From CAYTQK01 sp964439745 (lineage in GTDB: Bacteria; Desulfobacterota; Desulfobacteria; Desulfobacterales; Desulfosudaceae): DNA of 25,267 nucleotides. The notes beneath the pieces are model-generated. The model made no database searches and had not been told where the DNA came from. It worked only from the letters and a program-made list of their open reading frames with translations. Below, piece by piece: positions 13,530-21,904 of the stretch. Positions within the stretch are counted from its first letter, which is position 1; each line of letters starts with the position of its first letter. Position numbers and translations under genes: made by a program. The stretch spans positions 1 through 25,267 of the forward strand of contig CAYTQK010000006.1 of assembly GCA_964439745.1 (NCBI GenBank), in the 5' to 3' direction.

Positions 13530-13853
13530 TTATTCGATGTTGATCGAGTAAATATCAAACTGGATACCGATGCCGTCATCGCAGACCCGGACCACTTTCC
13601 CTTTGAGCCGGATGCGCCGGTCGTGGTTGGTGAAGGGAATGGAGATCTGGAGAGCCTGGCCCGGGGTGATATCATCTTTGGTTTCCACGAAGATGCCGCC
13701 CAGACTGAGATCGCGTACCTTTTTGGGACCTGAAACCTGGCCGCCGGCCAGCGTTACGGTCAACCGGACCGGGCGGCGGAGATGTTCCCGCCGCTCTACT
13801 TCAGGGTTTTCCGGGGGAGTCTCGACCGTGTCCTTTTTTTTGTCGGTCGTCAT
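13530..13853 (-). CDS. PilZ-domain protein (c-di-GMP binding)
   Basis: The 107-residue protein is essentially one PilZ domain. It has the RxxxR motif (RRPVR, with further Arg residues before it) and the second motif DLSLGG (D-x-S-x-x-G), both expected for c-di-GMP binding. The rest of the domain follows (FVETKDDITPGQALQISIPF, then GIGIQFDIY). The first 20 residues are charged and probably flexible. The ATG at 13853 has AAGGA 9 nt upstream. It is the last gene of the leftward che operon, 106 nt after the CheY-like gene, and convergent with the receptor gene. PilZ proteins often couple c-di-GMP to flagellar or taxis output, which fits this location. Confidence 0.88.
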   Translation of the reverse strand: MTTDKKKDTVETPPENPEVERREHLRRPVRLTVTLAGGQVSGPKKVRDLSLGGIFVETKDDITPGQALQISIPFTNHDRRIRLKGKVVRVCDDGIGIQFDIYSINIE

Positions 13854-13881
13854 GGCGACTGTCCTTGGCGATTGATGGTGT

Positions 13882-13901
13882 CAGAACATTTCCACGTTCT
13901 G
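13882..13901 (-). repeat. Hairpin CAGAAC/GTTCTG and possible C-terminal gene remnant
   Basis: A perfect 6-bp inverted repeat with an 8-nt loop lies between the cheY-like and pilZ genes. On the minus strand one frame here reads ...NHYKQNVEMF followed by a stop. This resembles the DNVELF C-terminus of the receptor-like gene just upstream in the operon, and may be a leftover of a duplicated 3' end. Confidence 0.25.
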
Positions 13902-13959
13902 TTTGTAGTGATTCCTGGCGTTCCCCGATTTCTAAGGCCGCCTTGACGTTGACGCTGCG

Positions 13960-14331
13960 TCAATTGGCCGGCATGACCTTGTGGATCACCCCGATCAATT
14001 GATCCGGCTTGAAGGGCTTGGTAATCCAGCCGGTGGCGCCGGCTGCCTTTCCTTCTCTTTTTTTATCCTCCAGGGATTCGGTGGTCAGCATGATGATCGG
14101 CGTGAAACGGTAATCATCCAAGTTTCGCACCGAGCGGGTCAGTTCGAAACCGTCCACATGCGGCATATTTAAGTCCACGATAAACAAGTTGACGGCGGAC
14201 TGATTCAGTTTTTCCAGGGCGTCGCGACCGTTTTCCGCTTCAACTACCGTGTATCCAGCGTTTTCCAGGGTGAAAGCGACCATTTTGCGCACACTGCTGG
14301 AATCGTCCACCACCATTATGGTTTGTTCCAT
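13960..14331 (-). CDS. cheY: CheY-like single-domain response regulator
   Basis: The 123-residue product is a lone receiver domain with all key residues: acidic pair Asp9/Asp10, phosphoryl-acceptor Asp53 (FIVDLNMP), Thr83/Thr84 (MLTTES) and Lys105 (ITKPFKP). There is no output domain, as in CheY. The chosen ATG at 14331 has a strong GGGAGGAG site; an ATG 24 nt upstream lies inside the ribosome-site region and is less likely. It is 71 nt after the receptor-like gene and 106 nt before the PilZ gene. It probably receives phosphate from the CheA that serves this operon, acting on the flagellar motor or as a phosphate sink beside the second regulator at 18004. Confidence 0.92.
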   Translation of the reverse strand: MEQTIMVVDDSSSVRKMVAFTLENAGYTVVEAENGRDALEKLNQSAVNLFIVDLNMPHVDGFELTRSVRNLDDYRFTPIIMLTTESLEDKKREGKAAGATGWITKPFKPDQLIGVIHKVMPAN

Positions 14332-14402
14332 GATCTCCTCCCTTCTTTTTTTCATACAGTGACGATCAATGTAATATTACGGGCCTGCCCGGACTGATTG
14401 TT

Positions 14403-16295
14403 TTAAAATAATTCCACATTGTCGCCCAGGTTTTCATCGTCGGCCTGAGCGGTGTCCCTGTGGGCGGCCTGCTTTTGCTTGCCGGCGTTATCAAACAGGA
14501 TGACGTTATCCTCCTGCGGTTCGGTATAACTGCCCGGTAAATGGCCGACAGCAATGGTATCCACCGCCACGGAAATCGCCGAAAGGTCGATGGCGGAGCC
14601 GAGGTCGACCAGCTCGCGGCTGTGATCCCGCAGTCCGCTGGACAGCCCCTGGAAAAAATCAAGACTGTGCAGGGTGGTATCAATGGATTTTTTCAGTTCC
14701 CGGGCTCGTTCATAAGCGGTCAGCGAGTTCTGGCGGAAGGATTCATACCCGGTGGAGATCTCCTCCAGTACCTGGTCCAGAAGTTGTAGGGCATTATCCT
14801 GCTTCTGGTCGGCTTGATAGAGGCGCCTGGTGCCGATGTTTTCAGCCAGATCAATGATAGAAGAGATTATGGTTTCCACTTCCCCGGACAGGGCATCGGA
14901 GCGGGAAGCAAGCTCGTTCATTTCTTGGGCCAACAGCTTCAAGGCGCCTCCCCTGGCACCCTCCCGGTCGGCCGCGATAATGGAATTAATGGCCTTGTTA
15001 TGGGTATGGGCGCTGATGCCCCGGACCACTTCCAGCAGTTCGGTCAGGTTGGCGGCAATGCCGGTGACATGCTCGGCCGCCTCCTGGATCCGGCCGTACA
15101 AGGTCTGCCCGCGGTCCATGAGGTGGTGCAACTGGGTCAGGGCCACTTTTAAATGCGAGAAGGGATCGTGGACCATGGCTCCGCCCTGGTTTTCATTATC
15201 GTCGCCGGCCATTTTCCGCAGGCCACGCAGCAGGTCGCTTACCTCCTGCTGGATATTTTCCAGGGCCATACGGTTTTTTCGATAGACCGCCTCCACCTCG
15301 CCGGTCATTTCATCCAGGCGCCCGGCCTGGTCGGCCAGAAGTCCTTCGGCTGCGGTTGCGGAGTCCGGCTGCTCCCCTTTGGAAAGTCTGCCGGCCGGCC
15401 TGGCGGTCGCGGCCATGGCTTCGAGTACCGCGGCGATATGCATGATCCGCTGTTTCAGGTTGTCATGAAACTGGACGCCGACCACGATTTCCGCTACCAG
15501 CCGGGAGATATCCCGGGACCGGCGCCCCGCCTGTTCTATGGTATCGACCGAAAACTGCATCAGGGTTTCCGTGTCCCGGGTCGAGTCCCGCACGGTGGAC
15601 TGGATTTCCGCGGTCAGCGTTTCCAGGTGACCTATGCCGGCGGTAATCTGATTGTACGTGTCGTAGTGCACTTTACGGGCGTTTTCCACATTTTGGTAGA
15701 CATCGTTGGCAATGCCGCTGATGTTAACCGACAATTCCTTGACTTCCCGGGCCACGTCGGAAAAGATGCTCACCGAGGAATCAATGCTGCGGGCATTTTC
15801 CACCAGCATGGTCAGGGCCACCGTCTGCAGGGACTTGGAAAATTTTTTGATCTGCTTGCTGGTGGCGTACAGTTCCTCGAGTTTGCCCATAACCGTGTTG
15901 ATGCGGTCAAGGTCACCCCGGACACCTTCCTGATAGGATTCGATCTCCTCCAGGGAAGACTCCAGGATGACCCGACCCCGTTTCAGGAACCCGGCATCCT
16001 CATCGGTTCCCATCTGTTGTACCGTGTTCAGCATCAAGTCGGTCAATTCCTTGACATTGGCATGCACCGTCCGAAGCCCGATACCCACCAGCATGAAATC
16101 GGCTTCCGCCTCATCGATAAATTTTTTCAGGGATTCGGCTTTCGGCGGCAGACTTTCCCGCAAGTGTTCGGCCGGCTGCGGCCGGTGCTCTGGTTCGGGC
16201 GTATCCTGAGGGGTTGGCCCGGTCGCAATCCGTTGATCTTCCAGCACCGGTGGCATTATCTCCGTGGAATTCATCGGAGGGCGGGGCGAAGCCAT
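14403..16295 (-). CDS. Cytoplasmic receptor-like protein with two degenerate MCP tips and a CheZ-like motif
   Basis: The 630-residue protein has no membrane segment and is almost entirely helical. Two stretches resemble degenerate MCP hairpin tips: about 148-195 (LQTVALTMLVENARSID, then SDVAREVKELSVNI) and about 425-475 (THNKAINSIIAADREGA, then LAQEMNELASRS). Between them lies VVGVQFHDNLKQRI (271-284), with Asp278-x3-Gln282. This resembles the D-x3-Q active-site motif of CheZ phosphatases (FQDLTGQ). The first 55 residues are Pro-rich and likely disordered; the last residues are DNVELF. The ATG at 16295 has GGAG upstream, 19 nt after the cheB stop, and an in-frame ATG inside cheB is rejected. 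It could be a soluble receptor, a CheW/CheA scaffold or a phosphatase; homology searching is needed to choose. Confidence 0.8.
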   Translation of the reverse strand: MASPRPPMNSTEIMPPVLEDQRIATGPTPQDTPEPEHRPQPAEHLRESLPPKAESLKKFIDEAEADFMLVGIGLRTVHANVKELTDLMLNTVQQMGTDEDAGFLKRGRVILESSLEEIESYQEGVRGDLDRINTVMGKLEELYATSKQIKKFSKSLQTVALTMLVENARSIDSSVSIFSDVAREVKELSVNISGIANDVYQNVENARKVHYDTYNQITAGIGHLETLTAEIQSTVRDSTRDTETLMQFSVDTIEQAGRRSRDISRLVAEIVVGVQFHDNLKQRIMHIAAVLEAMAATARPAGRLSKGEQPDSATAAEGLLADQAGRLDEMTGEVEAVYRKNRMALENIQQEVSDLLRGLRKMAGDDNENQGGAMVHDPFSHLKVALTQLHHLMDRGQTLYGRIQEAAEHVTGIAANLTELLEVVRGISAHTHNKAINSIIAADREGARGGALKLLAQEMNELASRSDALSGEVETIISSIIDLAENIGTRRLYQADQKQDNALQLLDQVLEEISTGYESFRQNSLTAYERARELKKSIDTTLHSLDFFQGLSSGLRDHSRELVDLGSAIDLSAISVAVDTIAVGHLPGSYTEPQEDNVILFDNAGKQKQAAHRDTAQADDENLGDNVELF

Positions 16296-16314
16296 TTTTT
16301 TTCTCCGTTTTATT

Positions 16315-17439
16315 TCAGGTAACCGTATTCGTCGCATGTCGTCCCTGGTGATGTTGATAATATCGGATAATTTCCGCGGCGATGCGGGACAGGGGCAGGA
16401 CCTGGTCCACGCAGCCGAGCTTGATGGCCGCCTGGGGCATGCCATAGACCACGCAGGAGTCTTCGTCCTGGGCGATGGTGTAGGCTCCGGTATCATGCAT
16501 CTCCTTGAGGCCGTGAGCTCCGTCGTCGCCCATGCCGGTCAGAATGGCACCAATGGCGTTGGCCCCGGCGTACCGGGCTGCCGAGCGGAAGAGTACATCC
16601 ACCGACGGCCGGTGCCGGGAGACCAGGGGCCCGTCCTTGATCCGGACCTGGTACCTGGCACCGCTGCGGGTCAGCAGCAGGTGCCGATTGCCCGGCGCGA
16701 TCAGGGCCTGTCCCCGCAGTACCGGGTCGCAGTCAGCGGCTTCCTTGACTGTGAGCCGGCAGATGCCGTCCAGCCGCCGGGCAAAAGCAGTGGTAAAATG
16801 CTCGGGCATGTGCTGCACCACAACGATACCCGGCGCGTCCAGGGGCATGGCCTGGAGCAGGATGCGCAAGGCCTCGGTGCCGCCAGTGGAAGCCCCTACC
16901 ACGACCACCTTGTCGGTGGTGGTAAAAATCGATTTTTTGACCGAAGCCGGGGGCAGGATGGCGTCGGCGTTTAGTTTGGGTACAGACCGGGCGGTGGATA
17001 TCGGCGCGGCCGGCTGCTTCGCGGCCAGGTTGGTCCGGGCGGCGGCCTTGATGACATCGGTCAGGCGAATGGCCGCTTCCTGGAAAAATTCCTGTACGCC
17101 CAGCCGGGGTTTGTTAATCACTTCCACCGCTCCGTATTCCATGGCCTTCACGGCCAGGTCGGAATTTTTTTCCGTCAGGGCGGAACAGATCACCACCGGC
17201 AGAGGCTGGTGGGTCATGATTTTGCGCAAAAAGGTAATACCGTCCATGCGGGGCATTTCCACGTCAAGGGTGATCACATCTGGCCGGACGGTGCGCATTT
17301 TTTTCACTGCCAGGTACGGATCCGGGGCGGTGGCCACCACTTCGATGGCCGGGTCGGCCTCCAGGATTTCACGCATAGTTTGGCGGACCAGGGCGGAGTC
17401 GTCAACGAGCATTACCCGGATGGGGTGGCTGGTGGTCAT
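16315..17439 (-). CDS. cheB: CheB, protein-glutamate methylesterase/deamidase
   Basis: The 374-residue protein has the standard CheB plan. The N-terminal receiver domain has Asp13/Asp14 and phosphoryl-acceptor Asp59 (ITLDVEMPRMDG). A linker (about 125-175) leads to the methylesterase domain with catalytic triad Ser184 (GASTGGTEAL), His210 (VVVQHMPEHF) and Asp306 (GMGDDGAHG). It removes methyl groups from receptor glutamates and deamidates glutamines once phosphorylated by CheA, giving adaptation. Its ATG overlaps the cheD stop codon (ATGA), a sign of translational coupling. The neighbouring receptors and cheR confirm a complete adaptation module. Confidence 0.97.
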   Translation of the reverse strand: MTTSHPIRVMLVDDSALVRQTMREILEADPAIEVVATAPDPYLAVKKMRTVRPDVITLDVEMPRMDGITFLRKIMTHQPLPVVICSALTEKNSDLAVKAMEYGAVEVINKPRLGVQEFFQEAAIRLTDVIKAAARTNLAAKQPAAPISTARSVPKLNADAILPPASVKKSIFTTTDKVVVVGASTGGTEALRILLQAMPLDAPGIVVVQHMPEHFTTAFARRLDGICRLTVKEAADCDPVLRGQALIAPGNRHLLLTRSGARYQVRIKDGPLVSRHRPSVDVLFRSAARYAGANAIGAILTGMGDDGAHGLKEMHDTGAYTIAQDEDSCVVYGMPQAAIKLGCVDQVLPLSRIAAEIIRYYQHHQGRHATNTVT

Positions 17440-17993
17440 GATATGCCTTTTTCCGGAACGTTGGCGCGGTTGATCTTCTTGACCCAGACATCCCCCCGAT
17501 GAGGGAAAAACAAAAGTTTACGGCCCAGATTGCCGCCCACGTCGGTGGCCGTGACGGTCAGTCCCAGCTCCTGGATGGTTTTCAGGGCGGTTTCCACGTT
17601 GCGCCGACCAATATTAAGTTTTTCCTGCATCTCTTTGCCGATCACCGGCAGAAACATCTGTCCGCCGCCAAAAATTTTCACTTCCAGCCGGTTTTTGCGG
17701 ACTCCCCGGGTGACCAGCTGTTCATAGACATAGTGAACGCTGGAAACGACAAACCGCCCCCGGTGTCCGGGCGGAATGCGGGTGCCGGGCGGGGGAAAGG
17801 GGAGCAGGGAATGAGTGATTCCTCCGATTTGCAGCACCGGGCAATGCATGGTGACGGTGACACAGGAGCCCAGTACAGTCCGGGCCTGAGCCGGGCCGCC
17901 ATCAGAGATATAGCACTCTCCCTGCTTCAGGTAAACACTGGGCCAGGCGTCAAGGTCCGGGTAATGGTCTTTGATTTTGGAGGAGATTTTCAT
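17436..17993 (-). CDS. cheD: CheD, receptor glutamine deamidase
   Basis: The 185-residue protein contains the CheD active-site Cys44 in VLGSCVTVT and His61 in GITHSLLP, with the usual following region (YVYEQLVTRGVRKNRLEVKIFGGGQMF). CheD deamidates selected receptor glutamines to glutamates and, in some species, works with CheC. No cheC gene is seen here. The start at 17993 lies 10 nt past the preceding stop. An upstream ATG at 18017 would overlap the previous gene and has no better ribosome site. The stop overlaps the cheB start. Confidence 0.95.
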   Translation of the reverse strand: MKISSKIKDHYPDLDAWPSVYLKQGECYISDGGPAQARTVLGSCVTVTMHCPVLQIGGITHSLLPFPPPGTRIPPGHRGRFVVSSVHYVYEQLVTRGVRKNRLEVKIFGGGQMFLPVIGKEMQEKLNIGRRNVETALKTIQELGLTVTATDVGGNLGRKLLFFPHRGDVWVKKINRANVPEKGIS

Positions 17994-18003
17994 GGACGTA
18001 TTC

Positions 18004-18444
18004 TCACTGGTTGTCATTGTCCACCAAGTTTTTTGGTGAAGAGGGCAATACCAGGCCGTTGCTGCTGAGGGTCTGCAAAACCGTTTCCGCGGTAAAAGGC
18101 TTGGCGATGTAAGCGTCGGCTCCGCATTCATACTGGGCGATCAAAATGCGGGAAGGGTCCTTGATGGTAGTCACGATGACAATGGTCAGAGATTCCCCTG
18201 GCTGTTTCCCGCTTTCTGTCTCGTATGTCCGTATTTCCTTGACGGCGGTCAAGCCGTCTTTTTCCGGCATGATGATGTCCATCAGTACCAGGTCGAAGGG
18301 CTTGTTTTGCTCTTGTTTTTCCCGGATCCGTTCCACCGCTTCCCGCCCGTTGGCGGCCAGTTCGCATTCGGCCAGGGGGGATAGGATTTCCAGAAAGCTT
18401 TCGCGGATGGAAGCACTGTCGTCGACAATGAGAATTTTTTGCAT
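18004..18444 (-). CDS. Single-domain response regulator, second CheY-like protein
   Basis: The 146-residue protein is a receiver domain with Asp8/Asp9, acceptor Asp56 (LVLMDIIMP), Thr92/Thr93 (VTTIKD) and Lys115 (IAKPF), followed by a 25-residue tail without a known motif. An insertion near 73-84 (YETESGKQPGES) makes it longer than a typical CheY. The ribosome site AAAGGA lies 6 nt before the ATG at 18444. It sits between cheR and cheD. With the CheY at 13960 the operon has two candidate phosphate acceptors, so one may be a phosphate sink or an adaptation regulator. Confidence 0.9.
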   Translation of the reverse strand: MQKILIVDDSASIRESFLEILSPLAECELAANGREAVERIREKQEQNKPFDLVLMDIIMPEKDGLTAVKEIRTYETESGKQPGESLTIVIVTTIKDPSRILIAQYECGADAYIAKPFTAETVLQTLSSNGLVLPSSPKNLVDNDNQ

Positions 18445-18465
18445 CTTGGTTCCTTTCGGTCCGGG

Positions 18466-19350
18466 TCATACCTTTTGATAAACGGTCGGACGCACCGTCC
18501 GAAGCGGCAGGCGCATACCGTTTAATGTTTCCGAATGACCGATAAACAGGTGTCCGCCCGGTTTCAGGCAGGCGCAGAACCGGCTGAAAATGGCCTCCTG
18601 GACGGGGCGTTCAAAATAGATGATGACATTGCGACAAAAGATGGCGTCTTTTTTCGTGCCGGGGCAGGAGAATGGCTCCATCAGGTTGAGAGGCCGAAAG
18701 GTCGTCTTGGACCGCAGCTCCGGAACGATCCGGACCAGTTCTTTGGCGCGGTCACGGCTTCTCATCAGGTATCGTTTACGGATCGTCGTCGGTACCGGCT
18801 CGATTCTCCTGGCCGGGTAGATGGCCTGGCGGGCGGTTTCCAGGGCCTTGCCGGAAATGTCGGTGCCCAGGACTTCAAAGTCAAAGGCAGGCTCCCGGCG
18901 TGCGAATTCTCCCAGCACCATGGCCAGGCTGTAAGGCTCCTCACCGGTGGCGCAGCCGGCGCTCCAGACGGAAAAGCGTTGATGGCCGCGGGATTTTTGC
19001 ATCCACAGGGGCAGCAGGGAGTCTGCCAAAAGATCAAAATGGGAGGGCTCCCGAAAAAAATCGGTTTTATTGGTAGTCACCGCGTCGATCAACAAGGGCA
19101 GTTCCCGGACGAGGCCTTCGGCACTGAACAGGTATTCCTGGTACTGGCGGTAGCAGGACATGTTCAGGGCCCGTAACCGCTTGGTCAACCGCGACTGCAG
19201 CATGGTTTTCTTTGACAGCGGCATTTTAATGCCGAATTCGGTCTGGATGAAATCTCCCAGGGCCTTGAATTCGCTGTTTGTCATCGGTTCCGGCGGCGAC
19301 CAGAAAGACTGTTCAGAGACGTTGCCGTTTTCAGAAGATGTCTGTTTCAT
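18466..19350 (-). CDS. cheR: CheR, receptor glutamate methyltransferase
   Basis: The 294-residue protein has the N-terminal helical CheR domain (about 23-85) and the SAM-dependent methyltransferase domain. Key sequences are TTNKTDFFRE (92-101), the SAM-binding motif SAGCATGEEPYS (130-141), VLGTDISGKAL and CRNVIIYF. It methylates receptor glutamates using S-adenosylmethionine, opposing CheB. Two operon receptors end in an aromatic pentapeptide of the type that tethers CheR. The start at 19350 has a weak ribosome site; Met23 is an alternative start just before the conserved domain. It lies 15 nt after cheW. Confidence 0.96.
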   Translation of the reverse strand: MKQTSSENGNVSEQSFWSPPEPMTNSEFKALGDFIQTEFGIKMPLSKKTMLQSRLTKRLRALNMSCYRQYQEYLFSAEGLVRELPLLIDAVTTNKTDFFREPSHFDLLADSLLPLWMQKSRGHQRFSVWSAGCATGEEPYSLAMVLGEFARREPAFDFEVLGTDISGKALETARQAIYPARRIEPVPTTIRKRYLMRSRDRAKELVRIVPELRSKTTFRPLNLMEPFSCPGTKKDAIFCRNVIIYFERPVQEAIFSRFCACLKPGGHLFIGHSETLNGMRLPLRTVRPTVYQKV

Positions 19351-19365
19351 CGTGGTCTGATCCGT

Positions 19366-19884
19366 CTATTCGTCTTTGCTTTCCGCGGTTTCCATCCTCT
19401 CCTGATGTATCTCGGCCAGCATGGACAGCTCTTCCGTGGAAAAGATCGCCTGGATGTCCAGCAGTATCACAAATTGCTCCGGAAGCTTGGCAATACCCTG
19501 GAGATAACGGGTGTTGATCTTACTGCCCAGGCGAGGGGGGTCCTCGATCTGTTCCGGGGTGATATCCAGGACCTCCTGGACCCCGTCGACCAAGGCGCCC
19601 ATGGTGGCGGGCTCCCCCTCGATCATCAGTTCCACGATGATAATGCAGGTGTTGACGGTCTGCTCGGCCGGCTCCAGGCCGAATTTCAGGCGCAGGTCGA
19701 CAACCGGCACCACGTGTCCCCGGACATTGATCACGCCCCGCATGAAATCCGCTGTCATAGGTACCTTGGTGATGGGGGTATATTCCAGCACCTCCCGGAC
19801 CAGGTGAATGTTGAGGCCGTATAGTTCCTCGTCCAGATGGAATGTCAGGTAGGTATTGTTTTGTATTTCTTTGGTTTCATTCAT
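19366..19884 (-). CDS. cheW: CheW, receptor-kinase coupling protein
   Basis: The 172-residue protein is a single CheW domain (TYLTFHLDEELYGLNIHLVREVLEY, then MRGVINVRGHVVPVVDLRLKFGL). It has a C-terminal helical extension of about 25 residues that is rich in Glu and Met. It couples receptor tips to CheA in the membrane array. The ribosome site GAGGAG is strong before the ATG at 19884, and only 29 nt separate it from the preceding receptor gene. CheA itself is not in the window. Confidence 0.96.
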   Translation of the reverse strand: MNETKEIQNNTYLTFHLDEELYGLNIHLVREVLEYTPITKVPMTADFMRGVINVRGHVVPVVDLRLKFGLEPAEQTVNTCIIIVELMIEGEPATMGALVDGVQEVLDITPEQIEDPPRLGSKINTRYLQGIAKLPEQFVILLDIQAIFSTEELSMLAEIHQERMETAESKDE

Positions 19885-19913
19885 TTTAACTCCTCGGCGA
19901 TGCTGTGGCGATT

Positions 19914-21866
19914 TTAGTAACGTTCAAATTCCTGGTCCTGGTCGTCCGCGTCCGCGGTTCCCATATTTAGGGCCAAGCTGCTTGCGCCCTGCTCTGCCGG
20001 CTGTTGGTGATCCAGCCGGGAGGTGGTGATCGGATGCGAACTGCCGGCGGCACTTTTGTGCCGCTTCGTTTGCCGGGTGTCATTCCGGTCGACGGTAAAG
20101 AAGCTCATGGTGCTCTGTAGCTGCTGGGCCTGGCTGGCCAGTTCTTCGGCGGTGGAAGAGACCTCTTCGGCCGATGAAGCGTTTTGCTGAACTACCTGGT
20201 CCAGCTGGGAAAGGGCCTGGTTGATCTGATCGGTGCCGGCGGTCTGCTCCTTGGAGGCGGCGCTGATTTCCTGGACCAGTTCGGCCGTCCGGCGGATGTC
20301 CGGCACCATTGTTTCCAGCATCTGGCCGGCTTTTTCCGCTACTTCCACGCTGTTGGCCGATCGTTCGCCGATTTCCTTGGCTGCCTGGCCACTGCGTTCG
20401 GCCAGCTTGCGAACCTCGGCGGCCACCACGGCGAATCCCTTGCCGGCTTCCCCGGCCCGGGCTGCCTCGATGGCGGCGTTTAAAGCCAACAGGTTGGTCT
20501 GGCGGGCGATTTCTTCGATGATGGAAATCTTGTCGGCAATATCCTTCATGGCCCGGACAGTGTCCTGGACCTGCCGCCTTCCTTCTTCGGCGTTCTGGGC
20601 CGCCTGGCGGGCGATTTTCTCGGTTTCCGCGGCATTGTCGGCGTTCTGGGTGATATTGGATCCCATCTGCTCCATGCTGGAGCTGACTTCTTCCAGGTGA
20701 GAGGCCTGCTCGGTTGACCCCTGGGACAGCTCCTCGGAGGAAGAACTCAGCTCCTCGCTGCCCGAGGCCACGTTGTCGGAAGCGGACTGGACCTGGGAGA
20801 CCACGGTTTTCAACTGACCTGCCATATCGTCCAGGGTTTTGGCCAACTGGCCGAACTCGTCATACCCGGCCGCGATGCTGACGGTCAGGTCGCCCTTTTT
20901 GATGGACTGGGCAAAGGCGTATACCCTGTTGATGGGCTTGATCACCACGGCACTAACCAGCCACCACATCATCAGTGACAGGATCAGGGCGGTCAGGACG
21001 GCAATGCCGAAGCTGAGGTTTCGCTGGGCGTATACCTCCCCGAAAATTTCCTGGTGGGGCACGCAGGCGGCAATGGTCCAGCCGGTGGTCGGCACGGTCC
21101 GAAGGGACACCCGCCACTTTTGACCTTCCAGGGTATAGTCCAGGTTGCCTTCGGCCTGAGCCAGCATCTGCCGGCCATATTGGTAATCTTTCAGATTGTC
21201 CGAAAGGATGCGGTCGGCGTCGGGATGGGCCAGCAGGGTGCCTTCCTGGTTGTAAGCGAAAGCGTAACCGCTTTGACTGATCGTAACCGGCGCGATAAAT
21301 TTTTTGGTAAAGGCTGTCAGATCGATCACTCCCAGGAAAATTCCGGCCACTTTGTCCAGGCTGGTGACCGGCGTGGCGATGACAAAGGAGGGATTGCCGC
21401 TGCGCCGGCTCTTCAGGACCTGTGAGATGAAGGTTTTTCCCTGGATGGCGGGTTGATAATAATCCCGGTCCTTGATGTTGATACCGATGGACTCGGGGTC
21501 CGAGGAAGCGATGGTGGTGCCTTCCTGGTCCGTCAAGACCAAGGTGTCATAGAAAGCGTACCGTTCTTTTAAGCCGGCCAGGTAGCGATTGGCTTTTTTT
21601 CGGGCGGCCTTGCCGACGAAAGAATCGTTCAGTGACTCTTTGAAACTCCGGTTTTCGCTCCAGACCTGGATATCCAGCCGGTTGCGTTCGATCCAGCTGT
21701 CCAGGTTGGCGGTCAGTCCATCCACCAGCTGCGCCAGCTCGTTGTTGATGGAGGACTGTAGTCCGCTTTTGGCTTTGAAATAGGAAACCGTTGATAAAAT
21801 CGCCATTCCGGCGACAATCAAAACCAGGGCCGGCAGTAAAAATTTATATCGTATTTTTAGTTTCAT
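19914..21866 (-). CDS. Methyl-accepting chemotaxis protein with periplasmic dCache domain
   Basis: The 650-residue receptor has TM1 (about 9-30), a periplasmic double-Cache domain (about 35-283), TM2 (about 286-309), HAMP (about 310-360) and a signalling coiled coil. The membrane-distal Cache region includes IKDRDYYQPAIQGK (131-144), a typical ligand-pocket helix, and the second module includes GYAFAYNQEGTLLAHPD. The amino-acid-binding R-x-W-Y pattern is not matched exactly (RDYY), so the ligand is open. The tip is at about 452-490 (IARQTNLLALNAAIEAARAG). The protein ends in EFERY, which fits the x-[HFYW]-x2-[HFYW] pentapeptide that docks CheR or CheB. It precedes cheW directly. Confidence 0.96.
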   Translation of the reverse strand: MKLKIRYKFLLPALVLIVAGMAILSTVSYFKAKSGLQSSINNELAQLVDGLTANLDSWIERNRLDIQVWSENRSFKESLNDSFVGKAARKKANRYLAGLKERYAFYDTLVLTDQEGTTIASSDPESIGINIKDRDYYQPAIQGKTFISQVLKSRRSGNPSFVIATPVTSLDKVAGIFLGVIDLTAFTKKFIAPVTISQSGYAFAYNQEGTLLAHPDADRILSDNLKDYQYGRQMLAQAEGNLDYTLEGQKWRVSLRTVPTTGWTIAACVPHQEIFGEVYAQRNLSFGIAVLTALILSLMMWWLVSAVVIKPINRVYAFAQSIKKGDLTVSIAAGYDEFGQLAKTLDDMAGQLKTVVSQVQSASDNVASGSEELSSSSEELSQGSTEQASHLEEVSSSMEQMGSNITQNADNAAETEKIARQAAQNAEEGRRQVQDTVRAMKDIADKISIIEEIARQTNLLALNAAIEAARAGEAGKGFAVVAAEVRKLAERSGQAAKEIGERSANSVEVAEKAGQMLETMVPDIRRTAELVQEISAASKEQTAGTDQINQALSQLDQVVQQNASSAEEVSSTAEELASQAQQLQSTMSFFTVDRNDTRQTKRHKSAAGSSHPITTSRLDHQQPAEQGASSLALNMGTADADDQDQEFERY

Positions 21867-21904
21867 GCCTGCTCTCTTTCCCCTTCTTTACGACCGGGAT
21901 TTGG

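Noticed and set aside
15153..16322. 389-codon plus-strand open frame
   Set aside because: It is antisense to the receptor-like gene and lacks a recognisable fold or supporting context.
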